Shown here piece by piece: positions 15,970 to 24,599 of a stretch of 62,035 nt of DNA. Source of the stretch: Bradyrhizobium lablabi (GTDB lineage Bacteria > Pseudomonadota > Alphaproteobacteria > Rhizobiales > Xanthobacteraceae); assembly GCF_001440475.1 (NCBI RefSeq), contig NZ_LLYB01000046.1:155675-217709 (forward strand), in the 5' to 3' direction. The notes under the pieces were generated by a model. That model was not told the DNA's origin and made no database searches. It saw only the letters and a list, made by a program, of their open reading frames with translations. The position numbers were made by a program, and so were the translations under genes. Each line of letters opens with the position of its first letter. Within the stretch, counting starts at the first letter, position 1.

Positions 15970-16662
15970 ATGACGGGAGGTCACCGGCGCATTTTGGTCG
16001 TCGAGGATGACCCGGAAACCGCGGGTCAGATCGTGGAATCGCTCAAGACCAGCGGTTACCAGGTGGATTTGGCCACCAGCGGGCACGAGGCGTTGAGTCG
16101 CGGCGGCGCTGGCGATTATGCCGTCATCACGATCGACCGCATGCTGCCTGATATCGACGGCATCGCCGTCATGCGTCAGTTGCGCGACGACGGCATCGCC
16201 GCCCCTGTCCTGATCGTCAGCGCACTCGGAGAAGTCGACGATCGGGTGCGCGGCTTGCGGGCCGGCGGCGATGACTACCTGGTCAAGCCGTTTTCGTTCG
16301 TCGAACTGCTGGCGCGCGTCGAGGCGCTCGGCCGGCGCAGTGACACCATTGTCAAGGAGACGATCTTGCGTGTCGGCGATCTCGCACTCGACCTGATGTC
16401 GCGGACCGCGAGCCGGCGTGGCAAGGACATTGTTCTATTTCCCCGGGAGTTCCAGCTTCTTGAGTATCTGGTTCGCAACGAAGGCCGCGTCGTATCCCGG
16501 GCCATGTTGCTGCAGCATGTCTGGGACCTTCATTTCGATCCCTCGACAAATATCATCGACGTTTATGTCGGTCGCGTGCGTCGCAAGGTCGACGATCAGC
16601 AGGCCTATCCGCTGATCCATACGGTTCGCGGTGTCGGGTACTCTCTCCGTGCTCCTGGCTAA
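15970..16662 (+). CDS. OmpR/PhoB-family two-component response regulator
   Basis: 230 aa from the ATG at 15970 (GGAGACGGAAG upstream); an earlier in-frame start at 15922 is less likely. The receiver domain (6-120) has the acidic pair Asp13/Asp14, phospho-acceptor Asp56 in ITIDRMLPD, and the conserved Lys in DYLVKPFS. The winged-helix output domain includes LFPREFQLLEYLVRNEGRVVSR and VDVYVGRVRRKVD. It overlaps the kinase gene, so the two are probably translationally coupled. The closest class by feel is the QseB/PmrA/TctD-like group. Confidence 0.95.
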   Translation: MTGGHRRILVVEDDPETAGQIVESLKTSGYQVDLATSGHEALSRGGAGDYAVITIDRMLPDIDGIAVMRQLRDDGIAAPVLIVSALGEVDDRVRGLRAGGDDYLVKPFSFVELLARVEALGRRSDTIVKETILRVGDLALDLMSRTASRRGKDIVLFPREFQLLEYLVRNEGRVVSRAMLLQHVWDLHFDPSTNIIDVYVGRVRRKVDDQQAYPLIHTVRGVGYSLRAPG

Positions 16663-18028
16663 GACCCTAACGTCATCGACTTTCAAGCAGGCGCTGATCG
16701 CGATCGGGACGTTCGGCATTATCGTGTCGGCGCTTTTCGTCTATGTCTACCTGTCCACTTCCTCCTATGTGCGCGGCCGGTCGGATCGTGGCATCATGAC
16801 GGAATATTCGAGCCTGCAGGGCGCGTACGAACGTTCGGGGCGCGATGGGCTGATCGCCGGGATTCAACAACGCATCGCCGACGGCAATCTTGCAAGCAAC
16901 GTATATCTGGTGGCCGATCCTTCATTGGTCGCGCTGGCCGGCAATCTCAGGGAATGGCCGCCGACAGCCACCGCAGCCAGCGGATGGATAGAGTTTCGCG
17001 CAAGCGAGGCGTTGCCCAACGCGGCAAACCGGCCGCTGCTGCGGGCGATGCTTCATACATTTCCAAGCGGCGACCGTCTGCTGGTGGGAAGGGATATCAG
17101 CGACCTCGACAGCTTCGCTGATCAGATCAGGATCGCGATGTTCTCGGTCGCCGTCTTGTTGTTTGTGGTTGCGGGGGTCGCGAGCATCCTCGTGACGCGC
17201 CGAACAGTGGGGCGGATTGAATCGATCAACGCCACCAGCCGGGCCATCATGCAGAGCGGCCTGGATCAACGCATTCCGCTGCGCGGCACCCATGACGAAT
17301 GGGATCGCGTTGCAGAGAACCTGAACCTGATGCTGGACCGCATCGAAACATTAATGGGAGAAGTCAAGCAGGTGAGCGACAATGTCGCGCACGACCTCCG
17401 GACGCCGCTGACGCGCATGCGCGGACGGCTCGAAAAGGCCTATCACGGCCAGCGCATCGGCGAGGACGACCAGGCGCTGATCGGCGACACGATAGCCGAC
17501 CTCGATGCCGTTTTGCGGATATTCTCGTCGCTCACGCGGATTGCGCAAATCGAGACCCAGGCACGAAAGGGCGCGTTCCGCACCGTGAATCTCGTGGAGA
17601 TCGTCGGCGAGGTCGTGGAACTGTACGATGCCGCGGCCGAACAGGAGGGCACCCGACTCACTGTCGTCGGCGATCGCGAGGTGATGGTGACCGGCGATCG
17701 CGACCTGATCTTCGATGCCATCGCCAATCTCGTGGACAATGCGATCAAGCATGGCCGCACCGGCGGGCAAATCGTGGTCGCGACCGAAAACATCGATGGC
17801 AAGCCGGTCATCTCGATCGCCGACGACGGGCCCGGAATTCCAGCTCACGAATACGAGCAGGTTTTCAAGCGCTTTTACCGGCTCGAACAAAGCCGCTACA
17901 CGCCGGGAAACGGTCTTGGGCTCAGCCTGGTCGCTGCCGTCGCCCATCTTCACGGCGCGCGGATCGAAATGCTTGATAACTCGCCGGGTCTCAGGCTCAA
18001 ACTCTGGTTTTCCGCACCAATCCATTAG
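16631..18028 (+). CDS. HAMP-domain sensor histidine kinase
   Basis: Up to 465 aa from a GTG at 16631, overlapping the regulator by 32 nt; another GTG at 16649 is possible. Two membrane segments (roughly residues 20-42 and 165-187) flank a periplasmic sensor loop of about 120 residues. A HAMP linker precedes the dimerisation/phospho-acceptor helix with His in VSDNVAHDLRTPLTRMR. The ATPase domain has N-box NLVDNAIKHG, G1 ISIADDGPGIP, F-box FKRFYRLEQSRYTPGNG and G2 GLGLSLV. It pairs with the upstream regulator. The signal is unknown, but the neighbouring L,D-transpeptidase hints at the cell envelope. Confidence 0.95.
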   Translation: MSGTLSVLLAKTLTSSTFKQALIAIGTFGIIVSALFVYVYLSTSSYVRGRSDRGIMTEYSSLQGAYERSGRDGLIAGIQQRIADGNLASNVYLVADPSLVALAGNLREWPPTATAASGWIEFRASEALPNAANRPLLRAMLHTFPSGDRLLVGRDISDLDSFADQIRIAMFSVAVLLFVVAGVASILVTRRTVGRIESINATSRAIMQSGLDQRIPLRGTHDEWDRVAENLNLMLDRIETLMGEVKQVSDNVAHDLRTPLTRMRGRLEKAYHGQRIGEDDQALIGDTIADLDAVLRIFSSLTRIAQIETQARKGAFRTVNLVEIVGEVVELYDAAAEQEGTRLTVVGDREVMVTGDRDLIFDAIANLVDNAIKHGRTGGQIVVATENIDGKPVISIADDGPGIPAHEYEQVFKRFYRLEQSRYTPGNGLGLSLVAAVAHLHGARIEMLDNSPGLRLKLWFSAPIH

Positions 18029-18183
18029 CCGCGAATAGGTCAAGGTGCCGGCGAAAGTCCAACGCGGTTCCTGCGAGCCAAGCTCCGTCGCTCGGGCGAT
18101 CACCTTATCGTCGGGTTCTGCCTTTATTTCTGCACTATTTGAGCAGCAAATGGACCCATCTAGCGCTTCGGGGGGACAGGCAA

Positions 18184-18813
18184 ATGCCAAGATCCGGATT
18201 AGCGTTGTCACTTCTGGGATTGGTCGGGTTTGTGCTTGGTGGGTGCATGCAATCGACGCTCGCACCGTCGTCGAGTGCCAGCTTTACTCCTAGGGACCGG
18301 CAGTTGCTGGCCCATGTGCGTTATGCGCAGGCGACCATTCCGGAGACCTATCGCCGCCATATTGTCGACTACATGCGCAAGGAGCAGCCGGGAACCATCC
18401 TGGTCGATACCAACTCAAAGTATCTCTATTACGTCCTGCCGGGCGGTAAGGCGATCCGCTACGGCGTGACGGTGGGAGAGGAAGCGCTGGCCTGGTCCGG
18501 CGTCGCCACCGTTGGCAAGATGGCTGAATGGCCGGATTGGATCCCGACAGCGGAGATCCAGGCCCGACTCGGCCCCTACCCGAAGCGCGTCGCCGGAGGT
18601 CCGGATAATCCGCTGGGCGCGCGGGCGCTCTACCTTTACGAGGGCAACAAGGACACGCTGTACCGCATCCACGGCACCAATCAGCCGGAATATATCGGCC
18701 AGGCCATCTCGTCCGGCTGCATCCGCATGACCAATGAGGATGTCATCGATCTCGTGAATCGGGTGAAGCCCGGCGCGATCGTCGTCGTCCTGCCGCCGGG
18801 CCGGAGTGCGTGA
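18184..18813 (+). CDS. L,D-transpeptidase lipoprotein (YkuD/ErfK family)
   Basis: 209 aa from the ATG at 18184 (ribosome binding site GGGGGGACAGG). The signal peptide ends in the lipobox VLGGC with Cys21 as the likely lipidated residue. The YkuD domain carries the family motif HGTNQPEYIGQAISSGCIRM, with His163 and catalytic Cys179. Such enzymes form 3-3 cross-links in peptidoglycan or attach proteins to it. It lies 155 nt after the kinase stop in the same orientation, so the two-component system may act on the envelope. Regulation is inferred from position only. Confidence 0.93.
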   Translation: MPRSGLALSLLGLVGFVLGGCMQSTLAPSSSASFTPRDRQLLAHVRYAQATIPETYRRHIVDYMRKEQPGTILVDTNSKYLYYVLPGGKAIRYGVTVGEEALAWSGVATVGKMAEWPDWIPTAEIQARLGPYPKRVAGGPDNPLGARALYLYEGNKDTLYRIHGTNQPEYIGQAISSGCIRMTNEDVIDLVNRVKPGAIVVVLPPGRSA

Positions 18814-18952
18814 CGCGTTGCGCTGCGTGAAGCTTCGCGAAGCGCGGGGTCTCCAGGCTTAGCGAACAACTCCGGCATGAGGCCGGATCTTTTGCCAGAC
18901 CCGGGAACACGCGAGGCGGCGCGCCTGCCTTGTTCAGCGAGAGACATCGCCG

Positions 18953-19579
18953 ATGGTTGAGGCGCCCGGCAAGCAAATGCCTGACGGTGCTGGCCTCGGC
19001 CAGATTTCATGGGAGCCGTCTGAACTGCTGGCAAACTACGAGCGGTTGTTGAGCCGTTGCAGAGATGAACTCCAGAAGCCCGAGCTCAATCCATATCAAC
19101 ACTTTCCGCGAGGTCTCTGGAAGTCGTTTCCTTTTTCTTTTCTAAAACACACCCTACACGCCCTCCAGCAGCCCAACGCCGTCGGGCAAGAGATCGCCGG
19201 AGGGGCCGCAATACTCCAAGAGCTTGAAAGACTGGACGATCAGGCGCTGCGCGGCATCGCTGAGTGCAACCGCATAAATCACCGGCGACTGCTTCAAAGA
19301 AGTGTGTTCGGGTCCTGGTCGAAGTTTACCGTCTCCTTTGGTTTCGTGCTGACGGCCTTCAAAGCAATAAAAGAGATTTTCGGTACGGACATATTCAAGG
19401 ACATTTTCGGTACGGATATATCTACGGTTCGTCCCTACGCAGTACAGATCTTGGTCGGGCTGGTGCTGGGATCGGTACTAATCTGGATCCTCTCGCGTCC
19501 AGCGCTGCTTTTGGTGCGGGCTCTCGACGATCTGATTGCCATCACACTCGTACGCCGAGGCCTACCTAAATCGGAATGA
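18953..19579 (+). CDS. Uncharacterised membrane protein
   Basis: A 208-aa protein with a soluble N-terminal half and two hydrophobic segments near residues 120-135 and 160-182 (VQILVGLVLGSVLIWILS). A nine-residue duplication is visible (FGTDIFKDI then FGTDISTV), encoded by a near-perfect 27-bp repeat at 19376-19420. No domain is recognised. The GC content looks lower than its neighbours, which hints at acquisition. The gene stands alone between the transpeptidase and a GNAT gene. Confidence 0.6.
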   Translation: MVEAPGKQMPDGAGLGQISWEPSELLANYERLLSRCRDELQKPELNPYQHFPRGLWKSFPFSFLKHTLHALQQPNAVGQEIAGGAAILQELERLDDQALRGIAECNRINHRRLLQRSVFGSWSKFTVSFGFVLTAFKAIKEIFGTDIFKDIFGTDISTVRPYAVQILVGLVLGSVLIWILSRPALLLVRALDDLIAITLVRRGLPKSE

Positions 19580-19922
19580 CGAACGTGAGCCGGCCTGTCC
19601 CGAAGAACATTTGCGTTCAACGGGTTCACGGCGGATGGGCAGACGCTTTGGAAGCCGGGATCGCGCAATAGTGTTTCAAGCTCGCGTTGCGAGGCTTCGA
19701 TCGGCCCCGTCCGTCCGCGCACGTGCGGCCTTCCCGCTCCACAATCAACTGCGACGGATTGTGTTCCATCTTCGCGTGTCGGCGAAAATGGAGTCTCGCT
19801 GATTTTTCTCCTACGGCCATGCGGGACGTGATTTGACCCTTCTCGAAAATTGCACTCAAGTTCTAGCGGCTGGAAGGAAGGTATCGTTTGTTTGGACGGT
19901 GGGTGATCGAGGGAACCACACG
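19580..19922. other. Intergenic region, no gene recognised
   Basis: Open frames here on both strands look like shadows without a ribosome binding site. The upstream start of the GNAT frame (19833) falls here, but the ATG at 19923 is better supported. No repeat or terminator stands out. Confidence 0.4.
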
Positions 19923-20510
19923 ATGGCAACGGCGCCGGAAGTCAGATCTGCGGATGCGAACATCCGGGCCATCGCGATCAGCACCATCGTGCTCGGCTTT
20001 GCGGCCGACCCGATGGCGCGCTGGGCCTGGCCCGATCCGTCCGAATACCTCAGAATAATGCCACGGTTCGTCAATGCTTTTGGCGGCCGCGCTTTCGAGC
20101 ATGGCACGGCCTATGTCACCGAAGGGGGGCGCGCCGCCGCCCTGTGGCTGCCGCCCGGCGTCGAGCCGGACGAAGCCGAAATGGGCGCCATCATGGAGGA
20201 GACTCTGCGCCCGGAGATCGCCGAGGATATCAGCGTCGTCACGAAAGGCATGGCCGAACATCATCCCCGCGGGCCGCATTGGTATCTACCCCTTGTCGCC
20301 GCCGACCCGAACTGGATCGGGCAAGGGCTCGGCGCATTGCTCATGAAACACGCGCTTCGACGATGCGACGAGGAAGGCATCGCGGCCTACCTCGAAAGCT
20401 CGAACCCGCGTAACCTTTCTTTCTATGAGCGCCATGGCTTCGAGATTGTCGGCAGGATCCAAAGCGGCTCGTCTCCCGTGCTGACCCCGATGCTGCGGCC
20501 CGCATCATGA
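19923..20510 (+). CDS. GNAT-family N-acetyltransferase
   Basis: 195 aa from the ATG at 19923 (GAGGGA upstream), preferred to an in-frame start at 19833. The acetyl-CoA-binding region reads LPLVAADPNWIGQGLGALLMKHAL, and the C-terminal SSNPRNLSFYERHGFEIVG is the standard beta4-alpha4-beta5 segment. The N-terminal part (FAADPMARWAWPDPSEYL) is typical of the subgroup related to fungal and Streptomyces GNATs that modify small molecules. The acceptor is unknown. No operon partners. Confidence 0.88.
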   Translation: MATAPEVRSADANIRAIAISTIVLGFAADPMARWAWPDPSEYLRIMPRFVNAFGGRAFEHGTAYVTEGGRAAALWLPPGVEPDEAEMGAIMEETLRPEIAEDISVVTKGMAEHHPRGPHWYLPLVAADPNWIGQGLGALLMKHALRRCDEEGIAAYLESSNPRNLSFYERHGFEIVGRIQSGSSPVLTPMLRPAS

Positions 20511-20592
20511 GCGCTCGAGTTGACGCGTGACCGGTACGCTGTGACGCGCGCGTCGATGGGCTCGTTGCCAACACGTGCGAAGTGTCCCGGGC

Positions 20593-21342
20593 TTACCTTC
20601 GCATGGACCAGAGGATGGCATTGGTGAGGATTTGCTGGTAGCGGGCGTCCCGCCAGACGGATGCTTCGTGGCCCAGCGCCGTATAGAACACCCGCCCCTC
20701 GCCGTAAGATCGTTTCCAGGCGAGCGGCCAGCCATAGGATCGTTGATGCACGCCGGTCTTGCCAAGATCCACCGAGCTTGGGTCGAGGCGCAGGAGCACG
20801 CGTGACCCGCGATAGTCGAAGTCCCTGATCTGATAGATTTCGTCCGCGACCTGCAGCGAATTTCCGAGAAATGCCACCAATGGATCGCTGCGATCAGCCA
20901 CTTCGATCGTCACAGCCTGATGCCAGGGATGACCATTGAAGTAGCCACCTACCAGATCAAGATAGTCCGGCCAGTTGTAGAATGTGTCCGTGGCCGAATG
21001 AACGCCGAGGAACCCGCGGCCCGAGCGCACAAAGTTGAGCAGAGCCGCCTTCTGATCGCCGCTCATCGGAAGTTCTCCCGACGTGTAGAACATCACCGCG
21101 GCGTAGCGCTGCAGGTTGCCGGTCGAGAATTCGGAGGGATCTTCGGTTGCAGTGACATCAAAGACGCCGGAATTCTTTCCAAGCTGCGTCAGGATTTCCC
21201 TGGAAAGCGGTATGACGTCGTGCCGGTAGCCGGCCGAGTGTGTGAAATAGAGGATGCGCTCTCGCGGAGGCTCCGCGCGCGCGCCGAACGGCCCGATTGC
21301 CGCCGCGCCGCCGAGGAGCGCGATGAACTCGCGTCGCCTCAC
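20593..21342 (-). CDS. ThuA-domain protein, Tat-secreted
   Basis: A 249-aa protein with an N-terminal twin-arginine signal (MRRREFIALLGGAAAIGPFGARA). The rest is a ThuA-like fold related to class I glutamine amidotransferases: ILYFTHSAGYRHD, VMFYTSGELP, GFLGVHSATDTFYNWPDY and VFYTALGHEASVW. ThuA proteins act in trehalose or other sugar utilisation, and periplasmic forms occur in oxidoreductase/glycosidase loci, but none is adjacent here. The gene has a good GGAGAGG ribosome binding site. It lies 53 nt downstream of a membrane protein gene in the same direction. Confidence 0.88.
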   Translation of the reverse strand: MRRREFIALLGGAAAIGPFGARAEPPRERILYFTHSAGYRHDVIPLSREILTQLGKNSGVFDVTATEDPSEFSTGNLQRYAAVMFYTSGELPMSGDQKAALLNFVRSGRGFLGVHSATDTFYNWPDYLDLVGGYFNGHPWHQAVTIEVADRSDPLVAFLGNSLQVADEIYQIRDFDYRGSRVLLRLDPSSVDLGKTGVHQRSYGWPLAWKRSYGEGRVFYTALGHEASVWRDARYQQILTNAILWSMRR

Positions 21343-21395
21343 AATCCTCTCCTTCAGACCTGACCATCCATCTGGATTGCTGCGTTACGGAAAAC

Positions 21396-21983
21396 TCAGG
21401 ACAGCGTCACATTATCGAGAAACGGTTTCCAGGAGAACGCCTCGCTGTTGGCCTTGTCGAATTGTCCATCCTCGAGGAGCTTGCCGACAGACCTGAAGTA
21501 CTCGCAAAGGAACGTCGCATCCGGCAATTGATAAACGTGCTCATTCGGCACCCACAAGTCAAATTTCCTGGCGGAGAGAAATGCAGACAGGATTGCAGGC
21601 TTGAGATCACGTACATTGTCCGGCCATTCTGACGCGGCGGTCCGAATTTTGATGCTGTCCGAAAGACTGCGAAATTTAACGCCCAGGCTTCGGAGTTCGG
21701 AAGCTTTTCGGTCGGCCGACTTCCGATTCAGCCATTCCAATGCGATGCCAACCAGCATTCCGGTCAGGAAGACCATCGCAAATTTGAACCAACGCTGCTG
21801 ACCCAGTACGACCAGATTTTCAAAGGCGGTCGTGACCGTAGCGTTACGAAAAACCGTCGTGGCCACACCGCTGGGATCGGAGAAGACATATTCCTTCAGT
21901 CCTTTTTCGAGGATAGGCATGACCAGCGGGATCAGCAGAAGACCCCAAATCCCAAACAGAAGCTGTTTAAGCCGACTGGACAT
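21396..21983 (-). CDS. Uncharacterised membrane-anchored protein
   Basis: A 195-aa protein with hydrophobic segments at about residues 8-27 (LLFGIWGLLLIPLVMPIL) and 66-84 (FAMVFLTGMLVGIALEWL). A soluble C-terminal part follows, containing LRSLGVKFRSLSDSIKI and LPDATFLCEYFRSVGKLL. No known domain is recognised. It precedes the ThuA gene in the same direction, so they may be co-transcribed. Confidence 0.65.
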   Translation of the reverse strand: MSSRLKQLLFGIWGLLLIPLVMPILEKGLKEYVFSDPSGVATTVFRNATVTTAFENLVVLGQQRWFKFAMVFLTGMLVGIALEWLNRKSADRKASELRSLGVKFRSLSDSIKIRTAASEWPDNVRDLKPAILSAFLSARKFDLWVPNEHVYQLPDATFLCEYFRSVGKLLEDGQFDKANSEAFSWKPFLDNVTLS

Positions 21984-22168
21984 CGAGCCCTATGGTTGCA
22001 CGCAGACGAGCCATTCCGCCGAACTAACGCCTGAACGACCCATCTGGCCTCCCCTAAAAAAGGCAGAGATGCAGATTGTTGCAGTGCATGAATCCGATTG
22101 TGGGGGGCGTCGGTAACATCTGCCGCAGCCGAGAACGGGTCTCACTTTGCTTTTCGCAACCTGCAATC

Positions 22169-24361
22169 TCATGCCGCCGGATTGGACCGGACCTGCCGGG
22201 CTGGAACGCTCTCCTCTCGCGCCAGCGGCAGGGAAAACTGAAAGACGGCGCCTCGGGGTTCGTTTGCGCTCACCCACATCCGCCCTCCATGAGCCTCGAC
22301 CATCGACTTGCAGATCGCGAGGCCCATTCCCATGCCCTTGGCCTTGGTCGTGTAGAAGGCCTGGAATACGCGCTCGGCATCCTCCGGGTCGAGGCCGGGC
22401 CCGGAATCGCTGATAGTGACGAGCACGCCGGCCGCCTCCGTCTCGGTGTTGATCCGAAGCTCGCGCGCCCCCTCGTCACTGCCGTCCATGGCTTCAATGG
22501 CATTGACGATCAGGTTCAGGATCACCTGCTGCAGCTGCGTGCGATCGCCTTCCACCATGGGCAAGCCCGTGGCCAGCTCGGTCTGTAGCGAGATGCCATG
22601 CTTGAACATTTCGCTTCGGGTCAGCGCGACCATTTCGAGGATGGCTTCGTTGAGGCCGAACCAATCCTTCCGGGGCGGCACCTTGTGAATGAGGGCCCGG
22701 ATGCCGCCAATGACATTGCCGGCGCGCTTGCCGTCGTCGACGATACGGTCGAGCGAATAGCGAACCTCGTCGAGATTGGGCGGCCGCGCACGCAGCCAGC
22801 GTAACGCCGCCTGGGCATTGGTAACCGTCGCGGCGATCGGCTGATTGACCTCATGGGCGATCGAGGCCGACAATTGCCCCATCGTGGTGACGCGGTTGGC
22901 GTGCGCGAGCTCTGCCTGCATGGCGCGCAAGGCTTCTTCCGCTCGCCTGCGTTCGGTGATGTGACGCCCGACGCCGCGGTAGCCGATGAAGCCCCCCTTC
23001 TCGTCAAACACCGGCAGGCCGGAGACGGACACGTAACGCTTGCTGCCATCGGGACCAAGCCGCGCCAGCTCGAAATCGCGAAACGGCAGATGGGCATCGA
23101 GTATCTCGCGGTGCTTGCGCCAGGCCTCTTCATCAGGCTCCAGGTAAGGCACTTCCCAACGTGTCTTGCCGATCTCGGAGCCCGGCGTCGGCGCATCGGC
23201 CAGGTCCTCCGCGAATTCCTGGTGAATGAAGCGATGCTGCGTGTCGGTCTCCCAGTACACGTCGAAGGAAAACTGTACGAGGGTGCGAAAGCGCTCCTCG
23301 CTCTGCCGCAGCGCTTCTACCGCCCGCTTGCGGTCGGTCAGATCGAGGACAAAGCCAACACCTTGACTTGTACCTTCCCCGAACATCGCCCCGCCGATCA
23401 GCACCGGCACGCGGCTTCCGTCTTTCCGCAAGTACTCCTTCTCGAACGGTTGGGCAGTCCCGATCCGCTTGAGCTCTGCCACGGTACGCGCGTCGCGTTC
23501 GCGCCATTCAGGTGGTGTTAGCGTTGTCCGGTGCAGACGACCCGAGGTGAGATCCTCCCGGTCGTATCCCACGATACGGAGAAACTCGTCATTGGCCTCA
23601 AGAATGCGTCCCTCGACTTCCCAGATGATGATGCCGACGATGTTGGCGTCGACCAGGTAGCGGATCTTCTTGTCGCGCGCCAGGAGATCGCCGTGCAGCG
23701 CGATGTTCTCTGCGATCGCTTTGCGCCGCCGGATCGCTTCGAGTCGTGCCAGCGCCAATGCCACCCCTGCCAGGACTGCGACAATGAGGATGGCAGTCGC
23801 GATCAGCCAGGCCTTGCGATGTTCGAGTTGCTCGCTGCGCTTCTCCTGATCCACGTGCAGGAAGCGCTCGTGGTCCACCATCTGGTCGAGCTGCGATCTT
23901 ATCTCGTCCAGGCTGCGAATCATCGCCATCGCGGCAGGCCCCGAATAGGTGCGGGCAGTTTTGACGATTTCATCGACCTCGCGCAGCTTTGCTGCAACGA
24001 TCAGCGCCAGATGTCCGGCGCGATGGCTCTGCAATGGATCGCCCGCGACCAGCGCCTGGAGGGCCTGCGCGTCCCGTCTTACGGCTTCGTCGGCGACGCC
24101 ATAGGCCTTGAGATATTGCGGATCGAGGGTCAGCAGGTAGCCGCGCCGTTGCGCCTCCACGTCGGCGATGACCGCTCGCAATCGCTCCAGCGTCTCGAGC
24201 ACCTGACGGTTGCGCTCCTGCGCAAGATTTGCCGCTTGTCGCTCCTGCCCGTATCTAAGGCCGAGAATCGCGGTCGCGACAACCACAGTGAGAAGCGCCG
24301 TGACCGCCAGCCTCAGCGGACGAGCAAACCACCGAAACGACTGGCTCAGAAGAACTGACAT
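22169..24361 (-). CDS. CHASE3-PAS-PAS sensor histidine kinase
   Basis: 730 aa from the ATG at 24361; the frame runs 345 nt further upstream without a plausible protein start. Order: transmembrane helix (15-35), extracytoplasmic CHASE3-like region (YLLTLDPQYLKAYG...), second membrane helix (about 185-205), PAS1 (LVDANIVGIIIWEVEGRILEAND), PAS2 with PAC (VYWETDTQHRFIHQEF to GYRGVGRHITERRRAEE), HisKA with His in SASIAHEVNQPIAATVTNA, and a HATPase (NAIEAMDG, ISDSGPGLDPED, MGMGLAICKSMV). The kinase half is FixL-like, but no haem-PAS signature is evident. No response regulator lies beside it. Confidence 0.93.
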   Translation of the reverse strand: MSVLLSQSFRWFARPLRLAVTALLTVVVATAILGLRYGQERQAANLAQERNRQVLETLERLRAVIADVEAQRRGYLLTLDPQYLKAYGVADEAVRRDAQALQALVAGDPLQSHRAGHLALIVAAKLREVDEIVKTARTYSGPAAMAMIRSLDEIRSQLDQMVDHERFLHVDQEKRSEQLEHRKAWLIATAILIVAVLAGVALALARLEAIRRRKAIAENIALHGDLLARDKKIRYLVDANIVGIIIWEVEGRILEANDEFLRIVGYDREDLTSGRLHRTTLTPPEWRERDARTVAELKRIGTAQPFEKEYLRKDGSRVPVLIGGAMFGEGTSQGVGFVLDLTDRKRAVEALRQSEERFRTLVQFSFDVYWETDTQHRFIHQEFAEDLADAPTPGSEIGKTRWEVPYLEPDEEAWRKHREILDAHLPFRDFELARLGPDGSKRYVSVSGLPVFDEKGGFIGYRGVGRHITERRRAEEALRAMQAELAHANRVTTMGQLSASIAHEVNQPIAATVTNAQAALRWLRARPPNLDEVRYSLDRIVDDGKRAGNVIGGIRALIHKVPPRKDWFGLNEAILEMVALTRSEMFKHGISLQTELATGLPMVEGDRTQLQQVILNLIVNAIEAMDGSDEGARELRINTETEAAGVLVTISDSGPGLDPEDAERVFQAFYTTKAKGMGMGLAICKSMVEAHGGRMWVSANEPRGAVFQFSLPLAREESVPARQVRSNPAA

Positions 24362-24599
24362 TGGCCTGATCTTCGATGCTCGCCTGAGCGGCGTTTTCTG
24401 ATGCCGACGCAGAGTATTGCTACTATAATGGAAAACAGCCACAGTCCGCACAGGTGAGCGGGAACCGGCACCCTCAACCGCGCAGTCATAACGGCTTAAA
24501 AGCCCGTGGGTCCCCTCGCAAGGGGCCAGAACGTCACGGGAGTACCGCGGCTGCTGTGAAGTTCGATCCTTCGGCCGGAGCAACCACGGGAGCAAACAG
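24362..24599. promoter_or_regulatory. Divergent promoter region between the sensor kinase and the solute-binding protein
   Basis: This 238-nt region has a perfect TATAAT at 24424-24429 on the plus strand but no convincing -35 at the right distance. CCCCT-CGCA-AGGGG lies around 24514-24527 as a small stem-loop. Nothing else is recognised. Confidence 0.35.

Noticed and set aside
24535..24560. A 16S rRNA-like fragment (TACCGCGGCTGCTG)
   Set aside because: Only about 14 nt resemble the complement of the universal 515-530 region, with no rRNA context on either side. Chance similarity.
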